Shown piece by piece: positions 27,971 through 37,012 of a stretch of 64,000 nucleotides of DNA. Below the pieces are notes generated by a model, which saw only the letters and a program-made list of their open reading frames with translations, made no database searches and was not told where the DNA came from. The stretch comes from Paenibacillus sp. FSL W8-0426 (GTDB lineage: Bacteria; Bacillota; Bacilli; Paenibacillales; Paenibacillaceae): assembly GCF_037969725.1 (NCBI RefSeq), contig NZ_CP150203.1:2496001-2560000 (forward strand), in the 5' to 3' direction. How positions within the stretch are numbered: position 1 is the stretch's first letter; every line of letters begins with the position of its first letter. Position numbers and translations under genes: made by a program.

Positions 27971-28603
27971 ATGAAATTGCAATTGGCACTGGACCTCGTA
28001 AACATCCCTGACGGAATCGCGCTTGTGAAAGAAGTAGAACAATACGTGGACATCGTCGAAATCGGTACGCCGATCGTCATCAACGAAGGTTTGCATGCCG
28101 TAAAAGCTATGAAAGAAGCATTCCCGAACCTGGAAGTGCTGGCTGACCTGAAAATCATGGATGCGGGCGGTTACGAAATCATGAAAGCAGCTGAAGCAGG
28201 TGCCGATATCGTAACGGTTCTGGGCGCAACGAATGATTTGACGATCAAAGGTGCCGTAGAAGAAGCGAAAAAACAAAACAAACAAATTCTGGTGGACATG
28301 ATCAACGTGGCGGATCTCGAGAAACGCGCGCGTGAAGTTGACGCTCTTGGCGTAGATTACATCTGCGTGCACACAGGCTATGACCAGCAGGCTGCCGGCC
28401 AAAGCCCGTTCGAGGATCTGCAAACGATCAAACGCGCGGTAACCAACGCGAAAACGGCTGTTGCAGGCGGCATCAAACTGGAAACACTTCCAGAAGTCAT
28501 CAAGGCCGGACCGGATCTTGTAATCGTGGGCGGCGGCATTACAGGCGCGGCTGACAAAGCAGCGGTTGCGTCCGAAATCCAACGTTTGGTCAAACAAGGT
28601 TAA
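27971..28603 (+). CDS. hxlA: 3-hexulose-6-phosphate synthase
   Basis: A 210-residue TIM-barrel enzyme of the orotidine-monophosphate-decarboxylase superfamily. LQLALDLVN at the N-terminus, DLKIMDAGGYE with the catalytic Asp-x-Lys-x-x-Asp, and VGGGITGAADKAA phosphate-binding loop are present. It condenses formaldehyde with ribulose 5-phosphate, the first step of the ribulose monophosphate route, mainly for formaldehyde detoxification in Bacilli. ATG 27971 has AAAGGAG at a proper distance; the upstream in-frame ATG 27917 does not. hxlB follows after 5 nt. Confidence 0.95.
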   Translation: MKLQLALDLVNIPDGIALVKEVEQYVDIVEIGTPIVINEGLHAVKAMKEAFPNLEVLADLKIMDAGGYEIMKAAEAGADIVTVLGATNDLTIKGAVEEAKKQNKQILVDMINVADLEKRAREVDALGVDYICVHTGYDQQAAGQSPFEDLQTIKRAVTNAKTAVAGGIKLETLPEVIKAGPDLVIVGGGITGAADKAAVASEIQRLVKQG

Positions 28604-28608
28604 GCGGA

Positions 28609-29172
28609 ATGGGCAGCAGACAACATGCGGCTGACATTCTGAAGGAGCTGGAGCGCACGCTCAGCCAAATCGACGATGCCGAAATGCAGGCCATGGCCGA
28701 GCACATTCTTCAGGCCGGGCAGGTGTTCGTAGCCGGGGCAGGCCGCTCGGGACTCATGGGCAAAGCGTTTGCTATGCGGCTTATGCAGATGGGAATGCAA
28801 GCCTATGTGGCCGGCGAAACCGTGACGCCAGGAATTGGCCCGAATGATCTGCTGCTGCTCTGCTCCGGATCGGGTGAGACAGGCAGTCTGACGCTGATGG
28901 CAAAAAAGGCTGCGGCCGCCGGAGCGAGAGTGGGGCTGATCACGATCAAGCCCGAATCCACGATCGGCCAATGGGCTGACACGACCGTTCGAATCCCCGC
29001 CTCGGCCAAGGAAGAGACGGCCTCGTCCGGATCGGCTATCACGAGCCAGCCGATGGGTTCCCTGTTTGAGCAGGGACTGTTGTTAGGCATGGACGCGTTG
29101 GTGCTGACACTGATGGACATGAAGGGTATGACCGGAGCGGACATGTTCGGCAGGCACGCGAACCTGGAATAG
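28609..29172 (+). CDS. hxlB: 6-phospho-3-hexuloisomerase
   Basis: A 187-residue SIS-domain isomerase with VAGAGRSGLMGKAFAMRL, LLCSGSGETGSL and the C-terminal catalytic-type TASSGSAITSQPMGSLFEQ. It converts hexulose 6-phosphate to fructose 6-phosphate and so completes formaldehyde fixation with HxlA. The start is 5 nt after the hxlA stop; the pair is translationally coupled. A terminator follows. Confidence 0.95.
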   Translation: MGSRQHAADILKELERTLSQIDDAEMQAMAEHILQAGQVFVAGAGRSGLMGKAFAMRLMQMGMQAYVAGETVTPGIGPNDLLLLCSGSGETGSLTLMAKKAAAAGARVGLITIKPESTIGQWADTTVRIPASAKEETASSGSAITSQPMGSLFEQGLLLGMDALVLTLMDMKGMTGADMFGRHANLE

Positions 29173-29180
29173 CATAAAGG

Positions 29181-29227
29181 CGGATCGGAATCCCGAAAAA
29201 AAGTCGGGGCTCCGATCTTTTTTTGCG
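29181..29227 (+). terminator. Rho-independent terminator after hxlB
   Basis: GATCGGAATCCCGA and TCGGGGCTCCGATC arms with an A-rich loop, then seven Ts. Confidence 0.88.
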
Positions 29228-29342
29228 TCCCCAAATAGCAAGGGGCATGAACGACGACGGCGCTTTGCATCCGCTGCTTGCTATAGTAGAATGAAGATAC
29301 TGTTTTTATTCGCATAACGAAAGAGGATGGGAGGCTCGGAGA

Positions 29343-29699
29343 ATGGCAGCCGAAGTCAAGGAAAGAATCAACTTGAAGGAAATCAACTGCGAAAAAGAGC
29401 TGACCCTTGCCGTGATCGGCGGCAAATGGAAGCTGATAATATTGTGGCATCTCGGCTTGGAAGGCACCAAGCGTTTCAGTGAGCTGAAGCGTCTGATCCC
29501 CCACATTACGCAAAAAATGCTGACGAACCAGCTGCGCGAGCTGGAGGAAGACCAATTGATCGAGCGCAAGGTTTATGCGGAAGTTCCTCCACGGGTGGAA
29601 TATTCATTGACTGATCATGGACAGAGCCTGATGCCCGTGCTGCACGCCATGTACGATTGGGGCAAAAATTACGGGGAAAACGTCATTTGGAAATCGTGA
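29343..29699 (+). CDS. hxlR: HxlR-type regulator of the formaldehyde pathway
   Basis: A 118-residue winged-helix protein. [17 protein letters not shown] and [14 protein letters not shown] closely follow B. subtilis HxlR, the activator of hxlAB, and the N-terminal cysteine corresponds to the redox-sensing residue known in the HxlR/HypR family. In B. subtilis hxlR lies upstream and divergent; here it lies downstream, in the same direction, with its own unit after the hxlAB terminator. Function as hxlAB regulator is inferred from similarity and position. Confidence 0.88.
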   Translation: MAAEVKERINLKEINCEKELTLAVIGGKWKLIILWHLGLEGTKRFSELKRLIPHITQKMLTNQLRELEEDQLIERKVYAEVPPRVEYSLTDHGQSLMPVLHAMYDWGKNYGENVIWKS

Positions 29700-29747
29700 G
29701 CCGTCATCACAAGTCGGATTTATAGAGCAACGAAGCGCGATAAGCAA

Positions 29748-29790
29748 AGCCGCAGGAGGGGATTCATTCCCGTGATCCTGCGGTTTTTTT
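29748..29790 (+). terminator. Rho-independent terminator after hxlR
   Basis: CCGCAGGA at 29750-29757 pairs with TCCTGCGG at 29776-29783, followed by seven Ts. Confidence 0.9.
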
Positions 29791-29920
29791 CATTAACGTG
29801 ACCAATGAGCTGCAGCAGCCGTGCCGAATTTCAGAGGGTTCAATGTAGTAATGTCAGGTATTCATGATCCGAATATGATAGGATGAGAGTATTGGAAATA
29901 AAAGGAGGATCAGATATACA

Positions 29921-31726
29921 ATGGACAAGATACGTACACGAGCTGAAGTAAGCCTGGAATCGACATGGAATTTGCAGGATTTGTTTGCCACCGACGAAGC
30001 ATGGGAGAAAGAAATCCGTTCGCTTCCGGAAGCGGCGACCGCGATCATCGAAGCGTTCCAGGGACGCCTCGGCGAAGGCCCTGAACAGCTGCTTGGCTGC
30101 CTGGACGCCCGCGAAGCGCTGCAGGAACGGATTGGCAAGGCTGCGGCCTATGCCCGTCTTAAACAGTCGGAGGACAGCACCAACCCGGTGAATCTCGAAA
30201 ACGCTGCTATAGCGGGCGATATCGTATCGGGCCTGTCGTCCTCGTTGTCGTTCATTTCTTCCGAAATCAGCGATCTTCCCGATGGAACGATTGAGAGGTA
30301 TATCCGTGAATTGCCGGCGCTTGAGCCGTATGCCCGCAGTTTGGAATTGCTGCTGAAGGAAAAGAAGCATCGCCTGTCGGCAGAGACGGAGAAGGTGCTT
30401 GCTTCGCTCGGAGAATTCATGGATTCGCCTTATCGCATTTATTTGCGAGGCAAACTTGCCGACATGACATTTGACCCCGTGACGGACGGGGAAGACAATG
30501 AGCGGCCGCTTTCCTGGTCATTCTATGAAAATAATTACGAGATGTCCGCGGACACTGAGCTCAGACGTTCGGCATATGCAACCTTTGGGGCGAAGCTGAA
30601 CGAGTACAAAAACACGTTTGCCGAGGCATATGGTGCCGAAGTGAAGAAACAGGTCGTTTTGTCCCGGTTGCGCGGATATGAAGACGTCACGGAGATGCTT
30701 CTTCATCCGCAGCAGGTAAGCAAAGAGATGTACAATAACGTGCTGGACATCATCCAGGCAGAGCTGGCACCGCATATGCGCAGGCTAGCCGCGCTCAAAA
30801 AGAGGGAGCTCGGCTTGGACAAACTGATGTTCTGCGACCTGAAGGCGCCGCTTGATCCGGAATTCAGCCCTGCCATTAGTTATGAGGAAGCTTGCGAATT
30901 GATTCAAGAAGCGCTCGCTGTGCTTGGTCCCGAATACAGCGAGATCGTATCGCGGGCATTCAGCGAGCGTTGGGTGGATTATGCGGACAATGCGGGCAAA
31001 TCGACGGGGGCATTCTGCTCTTCCATTTACGGCGCGCATTCCTACATTCTGGTCTCCTGGGCGAACAACATGCGCGGAGCATTCACGCTGGCGCACGAAG
31101 TGGGCCATGCCGGTCATTTCATGCTGGCCGGTCGTTACCAGCGAATCACGAATACCCGTCCGTCGCTCTATTTCATTGAAGCTCCATCCACGATGAACGA
31201 AATGCTGCTGGCAGACCATTTGCTGAAGCGTTCCGACAATCCGAGAATGAAGCGCTGGGTCATTTCGCAATTGTTGAACACGTACTACCATAATTACGTG
31301 ACCCATCTGCTCGAGGGAGAGCTGCAGCGTCGGGTGTATGCACGCGCAATGAAGGATGAGCCTGTAACGGCCAAGCTGCTGAGCCAGCTCAAAGGGGAAG
31401 TTTTGTCCGAATTCTGGGGGCCGGATCTCATCGTGGATGAGGCCGCCAGGTTGACCTGGATGCGGCAGCCTCACTACTACATGGGATTATACCCGTACAC
31501 CTATGCGGCAGGGCTGACGGCATCGACGTCTGCAGCGCAGCAGATCCGGGAGCAGGGACAGCCTGCGGTGGACCGCTGGCTCGAAGCACTCAAGGCAGGA
31601 GGCAGCCTTTCTCCGCAGGAACTGATGAAGTTAGCGGGCGTCGACATGACCAGTCCCGATCCAATCCGTACCGCGGTAGCTTACGTAGGCAGCCTGGTGG
31701 ACGAACTTGAACGTCTGTATTCCTGA
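29921..31726 (+). CDS. Oligoendopeptidase F, M3 family
   Basis: A 601-residue zinc peptidase. HEVGH at residues 392-396 holds two zinc ligands and the catalytic glutamate, and APSTMNEMLLADHL supplies the third ligand. The mostly helical N-terminal half covers the active-site cleft. It is cytoplasmic (no signal) and cleaves peptides of about 7-17 residues. AAAGGAGG precedes the ATG. Length matches PepF of Bacillus. It is likely monocistronic, with a small membrane gene 45 nt downstream. Confidence 0.93.
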   Translation: MDKIRTRAEVSLESTWNLQDLFATDEAWEKEIRSLPEAATAIIEAFQGRLGEGPEQLLGCLDAREALQERIGKAAAYARLKQSEDSTNPVNLENAAIAGDIVSGLSSSLSFISSEISDLPDGTIERYIRELPALEPYARSLELLLKEKKHRLSAETEKVLASLGEFMDSPYRIYLRGKLADMTFDPVTDGEDNERPLSWSFYENNYEMSADTELRRSAYATFGAKLNEYKNTFAEAYGAEVKKQVVLSRLRGYEDVTEMLLHPQQVSKEMYNNVLDIIQAELAPHMRRLAALKKRELGLDKLMFCDLKAPLDPEFSPAISYEEACELIQEALAVLGPEYSEIVSRAFSERWVDYADNAGKSTGAFCSSIYGAHSYILVSWANNMRGAFTLAHEVGHAGHFMLAGRYQRITNTRPSLYFIEAPSTMNEMLLADHLLKRSDNPRMKRWVISQLLNTYYHNYVTHLLEGELQRRVYARAMKDEPVTAKLLSQLKGEVLSEFWGPDLIVDEAARLTWMRQPHYYMGLYPYTYAAGLTASTSAAQQIREQGQPAVDRWLEALKAGGSLSPQELMKLAGVDMTSPDPIRTAVAYVGSLVDELERLYS

Positions 31727-31771
31727 TTAGGCTCATATAGTTATACGGACAAGATCAGCAGGGAAGGGACG

Positions 31772-32242
31772 ATGATCATGGACGGTTTCGGCGTTTTCGA
31801 CGATATGAATGATGTTCCCGGTTTTGAAGGCAATGGCGGCTTTTTTTCCCAAGTCAACGAGTTTAACACCATGCAGACGTTCGGCACGATCTTTATCGGC
31901 GCTGTGTTCGTGATCATCGCAGTCACGATCGGTTATGCCATTATCTCCGGATTGCGCAGCTGGTCTTCCAACAATGCGTCACCTCTTCTGACCTTGCATT
32001 CCACCGTCGTGGCGAAGCGTACAAATGTCAGCGGGGGGGCCGGGGACACAGGGACATCGACCTCGTACTTCCTGACCTTTGAGCTGGATAACGGCGAGCG
32101 AATAGAATTTCGCGTCAGCGGCAGCGATTACGGCCGGATCGTTGAGCAAGACCAAGGGATGCTGACGTTTCAGGGGACCCGCTTCAAGCATTTTGAACGC
32201 GAGGAACAGACGCAATCCGATGTCGGACATGGACAATTTTAA
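31772..32242 (+). CDS. DUF2500 membrane protein
   Basis: A 156-residue protein with one membrane helix (about 38-60, IFIGAVFVIIAVTIGYAII) and a DUF2500 beta domain ending FQGTRFKHFER. The usual signature, a VVAKRTNVSGG stretch and then TSYFLTFELDNGERIEF, is present. Function is not established for the family. GGAAGGGA precedes ATG 31772 and the alternative ATG 31778. Confidence 0.82.
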   Translation: MIMDGFGVFDDMNDVPGFEGNGGFFSQVNEFNTMQTFGTIFIGAVFVIIAVTIGYAIISGLRSWSSNNASPLLTLHSTVVAKRTNVSGGAGDTGTSTSYFLTFELDNGERIEFRVSGSDYGRIVEQDQGMLTFQGTRFKHFEREEQTQSDVGHGQF

Positions 32243-32260
32243 GCCAATGGTTGGGACAAG

Positions 32261-32290
32261 AACGGCTCTTCTTTGGAAAGGGCCGTTTTT
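32261..32290 (+). terminator. Rho-independent terminator
   Basis: AACGGCTCTT and AAAGGGCCGTT arms with a short TCTTTGG-type loop, followed by Ts. Confidence 0.8.
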
Positions 32291-32322
32291 GTGATGCCCA
32301 AAAGAAAACAAATCGCAGGGTA

Positions 32323-32336
32323 TTCAAACGCTTACA
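32323..32336 (-). promoter_or_regulatory. Candidate CcpA element in the rhaB promoter region
   Basis: On the minus strand TGTAAGCGTTTGAA matches the cre consensus TGWAARCGYTWNCW at all but one position. A -10-like TATACT at 32344-32349 follows immediately, so CcpA bound here would block transcription of the rhamnose and lactate genes when a better carbon source is present. Downstream (32361-32395) the leader is A-rich with AAAC repeats. Confidence 0.6.
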
Positions 32337-32467
32337 ATGATGTTATACTCATAAAATAAAGTCAAACAGTATTAAACAAAAACAAACAAACAATAAATCA
32401 CAGAAAACGTAACAGAATGAAGACTGATTTTTCTGAAATCAAAGAATGAGAAAGGGCGTGGAGAGCA

Positions 32468-33961
32468 GTGAGTGTGCTGGCATACGATTTGGGCGCCGGC
32501 AGCGGGAGAGCGCTGCTGGGTCATCTGAATGACCGGGGAATGGAAACGGTGGAAGTCCATCGTTTCAAGAACGAGCCCGTAAAGGTCGGGGACCGGATGT
32601 ATTGGGATATTTTGCGTTTGCATCATGAACTGCTGACCGGGCTTACGCTGGTCAAGCAGCGCGGGGAACAGCCGGAGAGCTTGGGAATCGATTCATGGGC
32701 CGTCGATTTCGGGCTGATCGGGAGCCACGGCGAACTGCTGGGCAATCCGTATCATTACCGGGATACGCAATTTGGCGGCATGATGGAACAAGTGTGCAAG
32801 GAGCTTGGTCGGAAGGCGATTTTCGAAAAAACGGGCATTCAGTTCCTGAGCTTCAATACGCTCTATCAACTGGCTGCGCTGCGCCGCGGCGGTTCGCCGC
32901 TGCTGGATGGCGCGCAGCGATTCCTGATGATCCCTGACCTGCTGCGTTATTTCCTGACCGGAGATGCAGTGAACGAGTTCACCAACGCCACGACGACCCA
33001 GATGTACAATCCCGTCTTGGGAGATTGGGATCGCGACTTGCTGGCGCACATCGGTGTGGCAGAGCATTTGTTCGGAAAAGCGGTCATGCCGGGTACCGGA
33101 GTTGGACAGCTGCGCGGCAGCATCAGCGGTGATCTGGGCATTGCACGCATTCCTGTCGTCGCCGTAGCGGAGCATGATACGGGCTCTGCCGTCGTTGCAG
33201 TCCCCGCTACGGAGCGTTCGTTTGCGTATCTGAGCTGCGGAACATGGTCCCTGATGGGGACGGAGCTCGATCGGCCGGCCATTAGCGAAGAGAGCTTGGC
33301 GCTTAACTTTACGAATGAAGGCGGTGCCGGGGGCACATTCCGGCTGCTCAAAAACATTATGGGTCTGTGGATTTTGCAGGAAAGCATGCGGGAATGGGAG
33401 CGCGAGGGGCAGGCGATCGGTTATGCCGAATTGTTGCAGCAGGCGGAGAATGCAGCTCCGTTCGCGAGCTTGTTCGATCCCGACGATGATCTGTTCCTGC
33501 CTGCTGGCGATATGACCAGCCGCATCCGTGAATACTGCCGCCGCACAGGCCAGGTTGAACCGCAAGATCAAGGCGCGGTTGCGCGTTCGATCCTGGAGAG
33601 CCTGGCCCTGAAGTACCGCATCGTGCTGGAATGGACGGAGCGATTGTCCAAACAAACCTTTGGCGGATTGCATATGGTTGGCGGCGGCATCCAGAACCGG
33701 TTGTTATGCCAGTGGACGGCCAATTCGATCGGCAAGCCGGTATGGGCAGGGCCGGCCGAAGGCAGCGCGATCGGCAACATGGCAATGCAATGGATCGCCA
33801 GCGGAGCGTTTAAGGATATTTGGGAGGCACGCCGAGTCATTCGGGATTCGTTCCCGGTGAAGGAGTACGAGCCGGAGCAGCGCTCCGTCTGGGACCATGC
33901 ATACGGCCGATTCCTGCAGGTGACCGGCCTGGCCCAATCGCGTACCGGGAGCGAGGTGTAG
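32468..33961 (+). CDS. rhaB: Rhamnulokinase
   Basis: A 497-residue kinase of the FGGY family with VLAYDLGAGSGRALLG at the N-terminus, SWAVDFGLI and SCGTWSLMGTEL in the first domain and GGLHMVGGGIQNRLLCQWTAN in the second. It phosphorylates L-rhamnulose to rhamnulose 1-phosphate, which is then split to dihydroxyacetone phosphate and L-lactaldehyde. The start is GTG. The DeoR regulator follows 2 nt after the stop. Isomerase and aldolase genes are not in the window, so the rhamnose genes are split. Confidence 0.93.
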   Translation: MSVLAYDLGAGSGRALLGHLNDRGMETVEVHRFKNEPVKVGDRMYWDILRLHHELLTGLTLVKQRGEQPESLGIDSWAVDFGLIGSHGELLGNPYHYRDTQFGGMMEQVCKELGRKAIFEKTGIQFLSFNTLYQLAALRRGGSPLLDGAQRFLMIPDLLRYFLTGDAVNEFTNATTTQMYNPVLGDWDRDLLAHIGVAEHLFGKAVMPGTGVGQLRGSISGDLGIARIPVVAVAEHDTGSAVVAVPATERSFAYLSCGTWSLMGTELDRPAISEESLALNFTNEGGAGGTFRLLKNIMGLWILQESMREWEREGQAIGYAELLQQAENAAPFASLFDPDDDLFLPAGDMTSRIREYCRRTGQVEPQDQGAVARSILESLALKYRIVLEWTERLSKQTFGGLHMVGGGIQNRLLCQWTANSIGKPVWAGPAEGSAIGNMAMQWIASGAFKDIWEARRVIRDSFPVKEYEPEQRSVWDHAYGRFLQVTGLAQSRTGSEV

Positions 33962-33963
33962 CC

Positions 33964-34725
33964 ATGCTGGCGGCAGAGCGATACGACCGGATCGTCGAGC
34001 TGGTGAACCTGAACGGCAGCATGCGCGTATCCGAACTGAGCGAGCGCTGCCGCGTCACGGAGGAAACGATCCGGCGCGATCTGGACCGGCTGGAACAGGC
34101 CGGACGGCTGCGCCGGTCGCACGGCGGCGCCGTCAGCGTCAAAGAAGACCAGCCTGAAATTCCTTACCGGGTGAGGGAGACAACGCAGGCAGAGGAGAAA
34201 AAGCGGATTGCCCATGCGGCGGTCTCCATGATTGAACCGGGGGACCGGATTTTGCTGGATGCCAGCACCACCGCCGGGTACATGGCCGCCAGCATGCCGG
34301 ACATCCCGCTGACGGTGCTTACCAACTCGATTCAGGTGGCGACGGAGCTAAGCAGCAAGGACAAGATCGAGGTCATTTCCACCGGTGGACAGCTGGCGCA
34401 GCGGTCGCTGTCCTTTGTCGGGCCGCTTGCGGAACGTTCGCTGGAGACGTACCATGTCGACAAATTGTTTTTGTCCTGCAAGGGCGTTCATCCGGAAAGC
34501 GGCAGCATCAGCGAGTCGAACGAACTTCAGGCCAGGCTGAAACAGAAAATGGTTGGCATATCCGATCAAGTCATTCTGCTGGCCGACGCCAGCAAGTTCG
34601 GCGTTCGGGCTTTTGCCAGAGTGACCGGGCTGCAGGCCGTGCATAACATTATTACGGACCAGGTGCCCGATCCTGAAATGCTCGAACGGCTAAAGGTTTA
34701 CAACATTACGATCACCACCGTATAG
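33964..34725 (+). CDS. DeoR-family regulator, probably RhaR
   Basis: A 253-residue DeoR-type protein with a winged HTH (VSELSERCRVTEETIRRDLDR) and a sugar-phosphate-binding domain (DASTTAGYMA, STGGQLAQRSLSFVG). ATG 33964 is used; an upstream in-frame start lies inside rhaB. Its place between rhaB and lutABC suggests control of both, most likely with a rhamnose-pathway phosphate as effector. DeoR-type RhaR regulators are known for rhamnose operons in Bacillales. It is a close paralogue of the regulator at 21885. Confidence 0.85.
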   Translation: MLAAERYDRIVELVNLNGSMRVSELSERCRVTEETIRRDLDRLEQAGRLRRSHGGAVSVKEDQPEIPYRVRETTQAEEKKRIAHAAVSMIEPGDRILLDASTTAGYMAASMPDIPLTVLTNSIQVATELSSKDKIEVISTGGQLAQRSLSFVGPLAERSLETYHVDKLFLSCKGVHPESGSISESNELQARLKQKMVGISDQVILLADASKFGVRAFARVTGLQAVHNIITDQVPDPEMLERLKVYNITITTV

Positions 34726-34769
34726 ATGCGGTGCAGGAAATTATCAATCCATAATGGGAGCGTGTAATC

Positions 34770-35498
34770 ATGAAGGTCTCCTTGTTCATTACCTGCCTCA
34801 GCGATGCCATCTATCCCCGTGTGGGGGAAGCCATGGTCAGATTGCTCGCCGCTCACGGCATACGGCTGGAGTTCCCGCCGATACAGACGTGCTGCGGCCA
34901 GCCTTCCTACAACAGCGGGTATTGGGATGAGACGCGGGCAGCGGCCAAAACGATTCTGGAGGCGTTTGACGACAGCGATTTCGTCGTATGTCCTTCCGGG
35001 TCGTGTACGTATATGATCCATCATTATCCGGAACTGTTCGCAGACGATCCGGTATGGCTGGAGAAGGCCAAAGGTTTGGAAGCAAAGGCTTACGAGTTCA
35101 CGCAATTTCTGGTGAACGTGCTCGGCATCACCGATCTGGGGGCCCATTTTCCCCACAAAGTCACGTATCATCCGTCCTGCCATGGCAGCAGGCTGCTCGG
35201 GGTGAAGAATGAGCCGTTGGCGCTGTTGAAGGCGGTCAAGGGGCTTGAATTCGTCCCGCTTCCGTTTGCGGAGGATTGCTGCGGCTTCGGGGGCACGTTT
35301 GCCGTGAAAATGCCGGACATTTCTGGCGCGATGGTCACGGAAAAGGTCGACCATGTGAAAGAAACCGAGGCTGAGGTGCTTGTCGGATTGGACATGGCCT
35401 GTTTGATGAACATTGCGGGCAATTTGCGGTACCGGAATGAGCCGGTGCGTGTCATGCATCTGGCCGAATTGCTGTATGAGGGGGTGAAGACAGGATGA
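34770..35498 (+). CDS. lutA: LutA-type lactate utilisation iron-sulfur subunit
   Basis: A 242-residue protein with two cysteine-rich CCG domains (TCCGQPSYNSGYWD around residue 48 and DCCGFGGTFAVK around residue 171) as in LutA/LldE. With LutB and LutC it oxidises L-lactate to pyruvate. Start ATG follows GGGAGCG. Its stop overlaps the lutB start by 4 nt, so translation is coupled. Linked to the rhamnose genes upstream with a 44-nt gap. Confidence 0.92.
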   Translation: MKVSLFITCLSDAIYPRVGEAMVRLLAAHGIRLEFPPIQTCCGQPSYNSGYWDETRAAAKTILEAFDDSDFVVCPSGSCTYMIHHYPELFADDPVWLEKAKGLEAKAYEFTQFLVNVLGITDLGAHFPHKVTYHPSCHGSRLLGVKNEPLALLKAVKGLEFVPLPFAEDCCGFGGTFAVKMPDISGAMVTEKVDHVKETEAEVLVGLDMACLMNIAGNLRYRNEPVRVMHLAELLYEGVKTG

Positions 35499-37012
35499 GC
35501 CAGGCAGGACCTATGGAAGTGACGGTCAAGGAGCGGGCGGAGCTTGCGCTGAACGACGACTTTTTGCGAAAAGCGGTCAAGTTCACGACCGAGCGATTGC
35601 GCAATGGCAAGAAATCCGCGTCGGAGGAGCACGGCAATTGGGACGAATGGCGTGAGCGCGGACGGCAAATCCGTCTGCATACGATTGCCCATTTGGACTA
35701 CTATCTGAACCAATTCGTGGATAATGCCCGGGCGAACGGCGTCCATATTCACTTTGCGGACACGTCCGCGGAGGCTGCCGCGATTGCCCTGAACATCGCG
35801 GCCCACAAACAGGCGTCTTCGGTCGTCAAGTCGAAGTCCATGGTTTCCGAAGAAGTGCATTTGAACCATGCGCTGGAATCGGCCGGCATCGAAGCGATCG
35901 AGACCGACCTTGGCGAATATATCATTCAACTGGCAGGGGAAGCGCCCTCGCATATCGTCATTCCGGCCATTCACAAAAACCGATACCAGATTGCCGAGCT
36001 GCTCTCGAAGGAGGCTGGCGAGACGCTGGAGCCGGATACGACCGTGCTTGCAGGATTTGTGCGAAAGAAACTGCGCGAGAAGTTTTTGGAAGCGGATATC
36101 GGCATGACGGGTTGCAATTTTGCGATTGCGGAGACGGGTTCCATGGTGCTGTTCGAAAACGAGGGCAATGCCCGCATGGTATCGACCGTGCCGAAAACGC
36201 AAATTACGCTGATGGGCATGGAGCGGATCATTCCTTCCTGGACCGATCTGGAGGTCATGGCAACCCTGCTTCCGCGTTCGGCAACGGGCCAGAAGCTGAC
36301 GATGTACATGTCCGGCATTACGGGCCCGCGCCGCTCTGAGGACGGCGACGGTCCGGATGAGATGCATATCATCATCGTCGACAATGGCCGCTCGCTGCAG
36401 CTGGGCAATCCGGAGTTTCAAGAGCTGCTGAACTGCATACGCTGCGGCGCTTGCCTTAACGCGTGCCCGGTATATCGGCACATTGGCGGTCATGCCTACG
36501 GCGGCACATACAGCGGACCGATCGGCGCGGTGCTTACGCCTGCCCTAAATGGCAACATTGACGAATGGAACGATATCGCAAGCGCATCCAGTCTGTGCGG
36601 GGCTTGTTATGAGGCCTGTCCGGTCAAAATACCGCTGCACGACATGCTCGTATACCTGCGCAGGCGCAAGGTGGAGAGCGGGAATGGCAACCGGTGGGAG
36701 GGCCTTGGCATGAAGGGCTTTGCCGCGGTTGCCTCCAACTCCAAACGGTTCGCTGCCGCAGTCCGCATGGGCCAGATCGGCCAGAAAGCCGTTGTGCGCA
36801 ATAACGGCATTTCGCTCAAATTGGGTCCGCTCAAGGGCTGGAATACGTATCGCGTTGCGCCAAGCCTGGCCAAACGATCCTTCCGCCAGGAATGGAACAG
36901 GTTGGATGAGGAACTGAACCGGCAGCCCAAAGAAATGAATGCCTCTGTCAAGCAGCGCATGGAACGGATTTTGCAGGAACGCGAAAAAGGAGGCGGGGGG
37001 CATGCACACTGA
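35495..37012 (+). CDS. lutB: LutB-type lactate utilisation iron-sulfur subunit
   Basis: A 505-residue protein with two ferredoxin-type clusters, CIRCGACLNACPVYRHIGG (about residue 315) and CGACYEACPVKIPLHDML (about 368), and the LUD domain in the N-terminal half (GCNFAIAETGSMVLFENEGN). It transfers electrons from lactate oxidation, probably to the quinone pool. It overlaps lutA by 4 nt and lutC by 11 nt. Length matches B. subtilis LutB closely. Confidence 0.93.
   Translation: MSQAGPMEVTVKERAELALNDDFLRKAVKFTTERLRNGKKSASEEHGNWDEWRERGRQIRLHTIAHLDYYLNQFVDNARANGVHIHFADTSAEAAAIALNIAAHKQASSVVKSKSMVSEEVHLNHALESAGIEAIETDLGEYIIQLAGEAPSHIVIPAIHKNRYQIAELLSKEAGETLEPDTTVLAGFVRKKLREKFLEADIGMTGCNFAIAETGSMVLFENEGNARMVSTVPKTQITLMGMERIIPSWTDLEVMATLLPRSATGQKLTMYMSGITGPRRSEDGDGPDEMHIIIVDNGRSLQLGNPEFQELLNCIRCGACLNACPVYRHIGGHAYGGTYSGPIGAVLTPALNGNIDEWNDIASASSLCGACYEACPVKIPLHDMLVYLRRRKVESGNGNRWEGLGMKGFAAVASNSKRFAAAVRMGQIGQKAVVRNNGISLKLGPLKGWNTYRVAPSLAKRSFRQEWNRLDEELNRQPKEMNASVKQRMERILQEREKGGGGHAH

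Noticed and set aside
35168..36493. A 441-codon open frame on the minus strand opposite lutAB
   Set aside because: Same reason: full overlap with lutA and lutB, whose cysteine motifs are clear, and no independent coding signals.
36939..37001. Extended N-terminus for LutC starting at 36939
   Set aside because: It would read lutB sequence in another frame; ATG 37002 has a strong ribosome site and matches the LutC family start.
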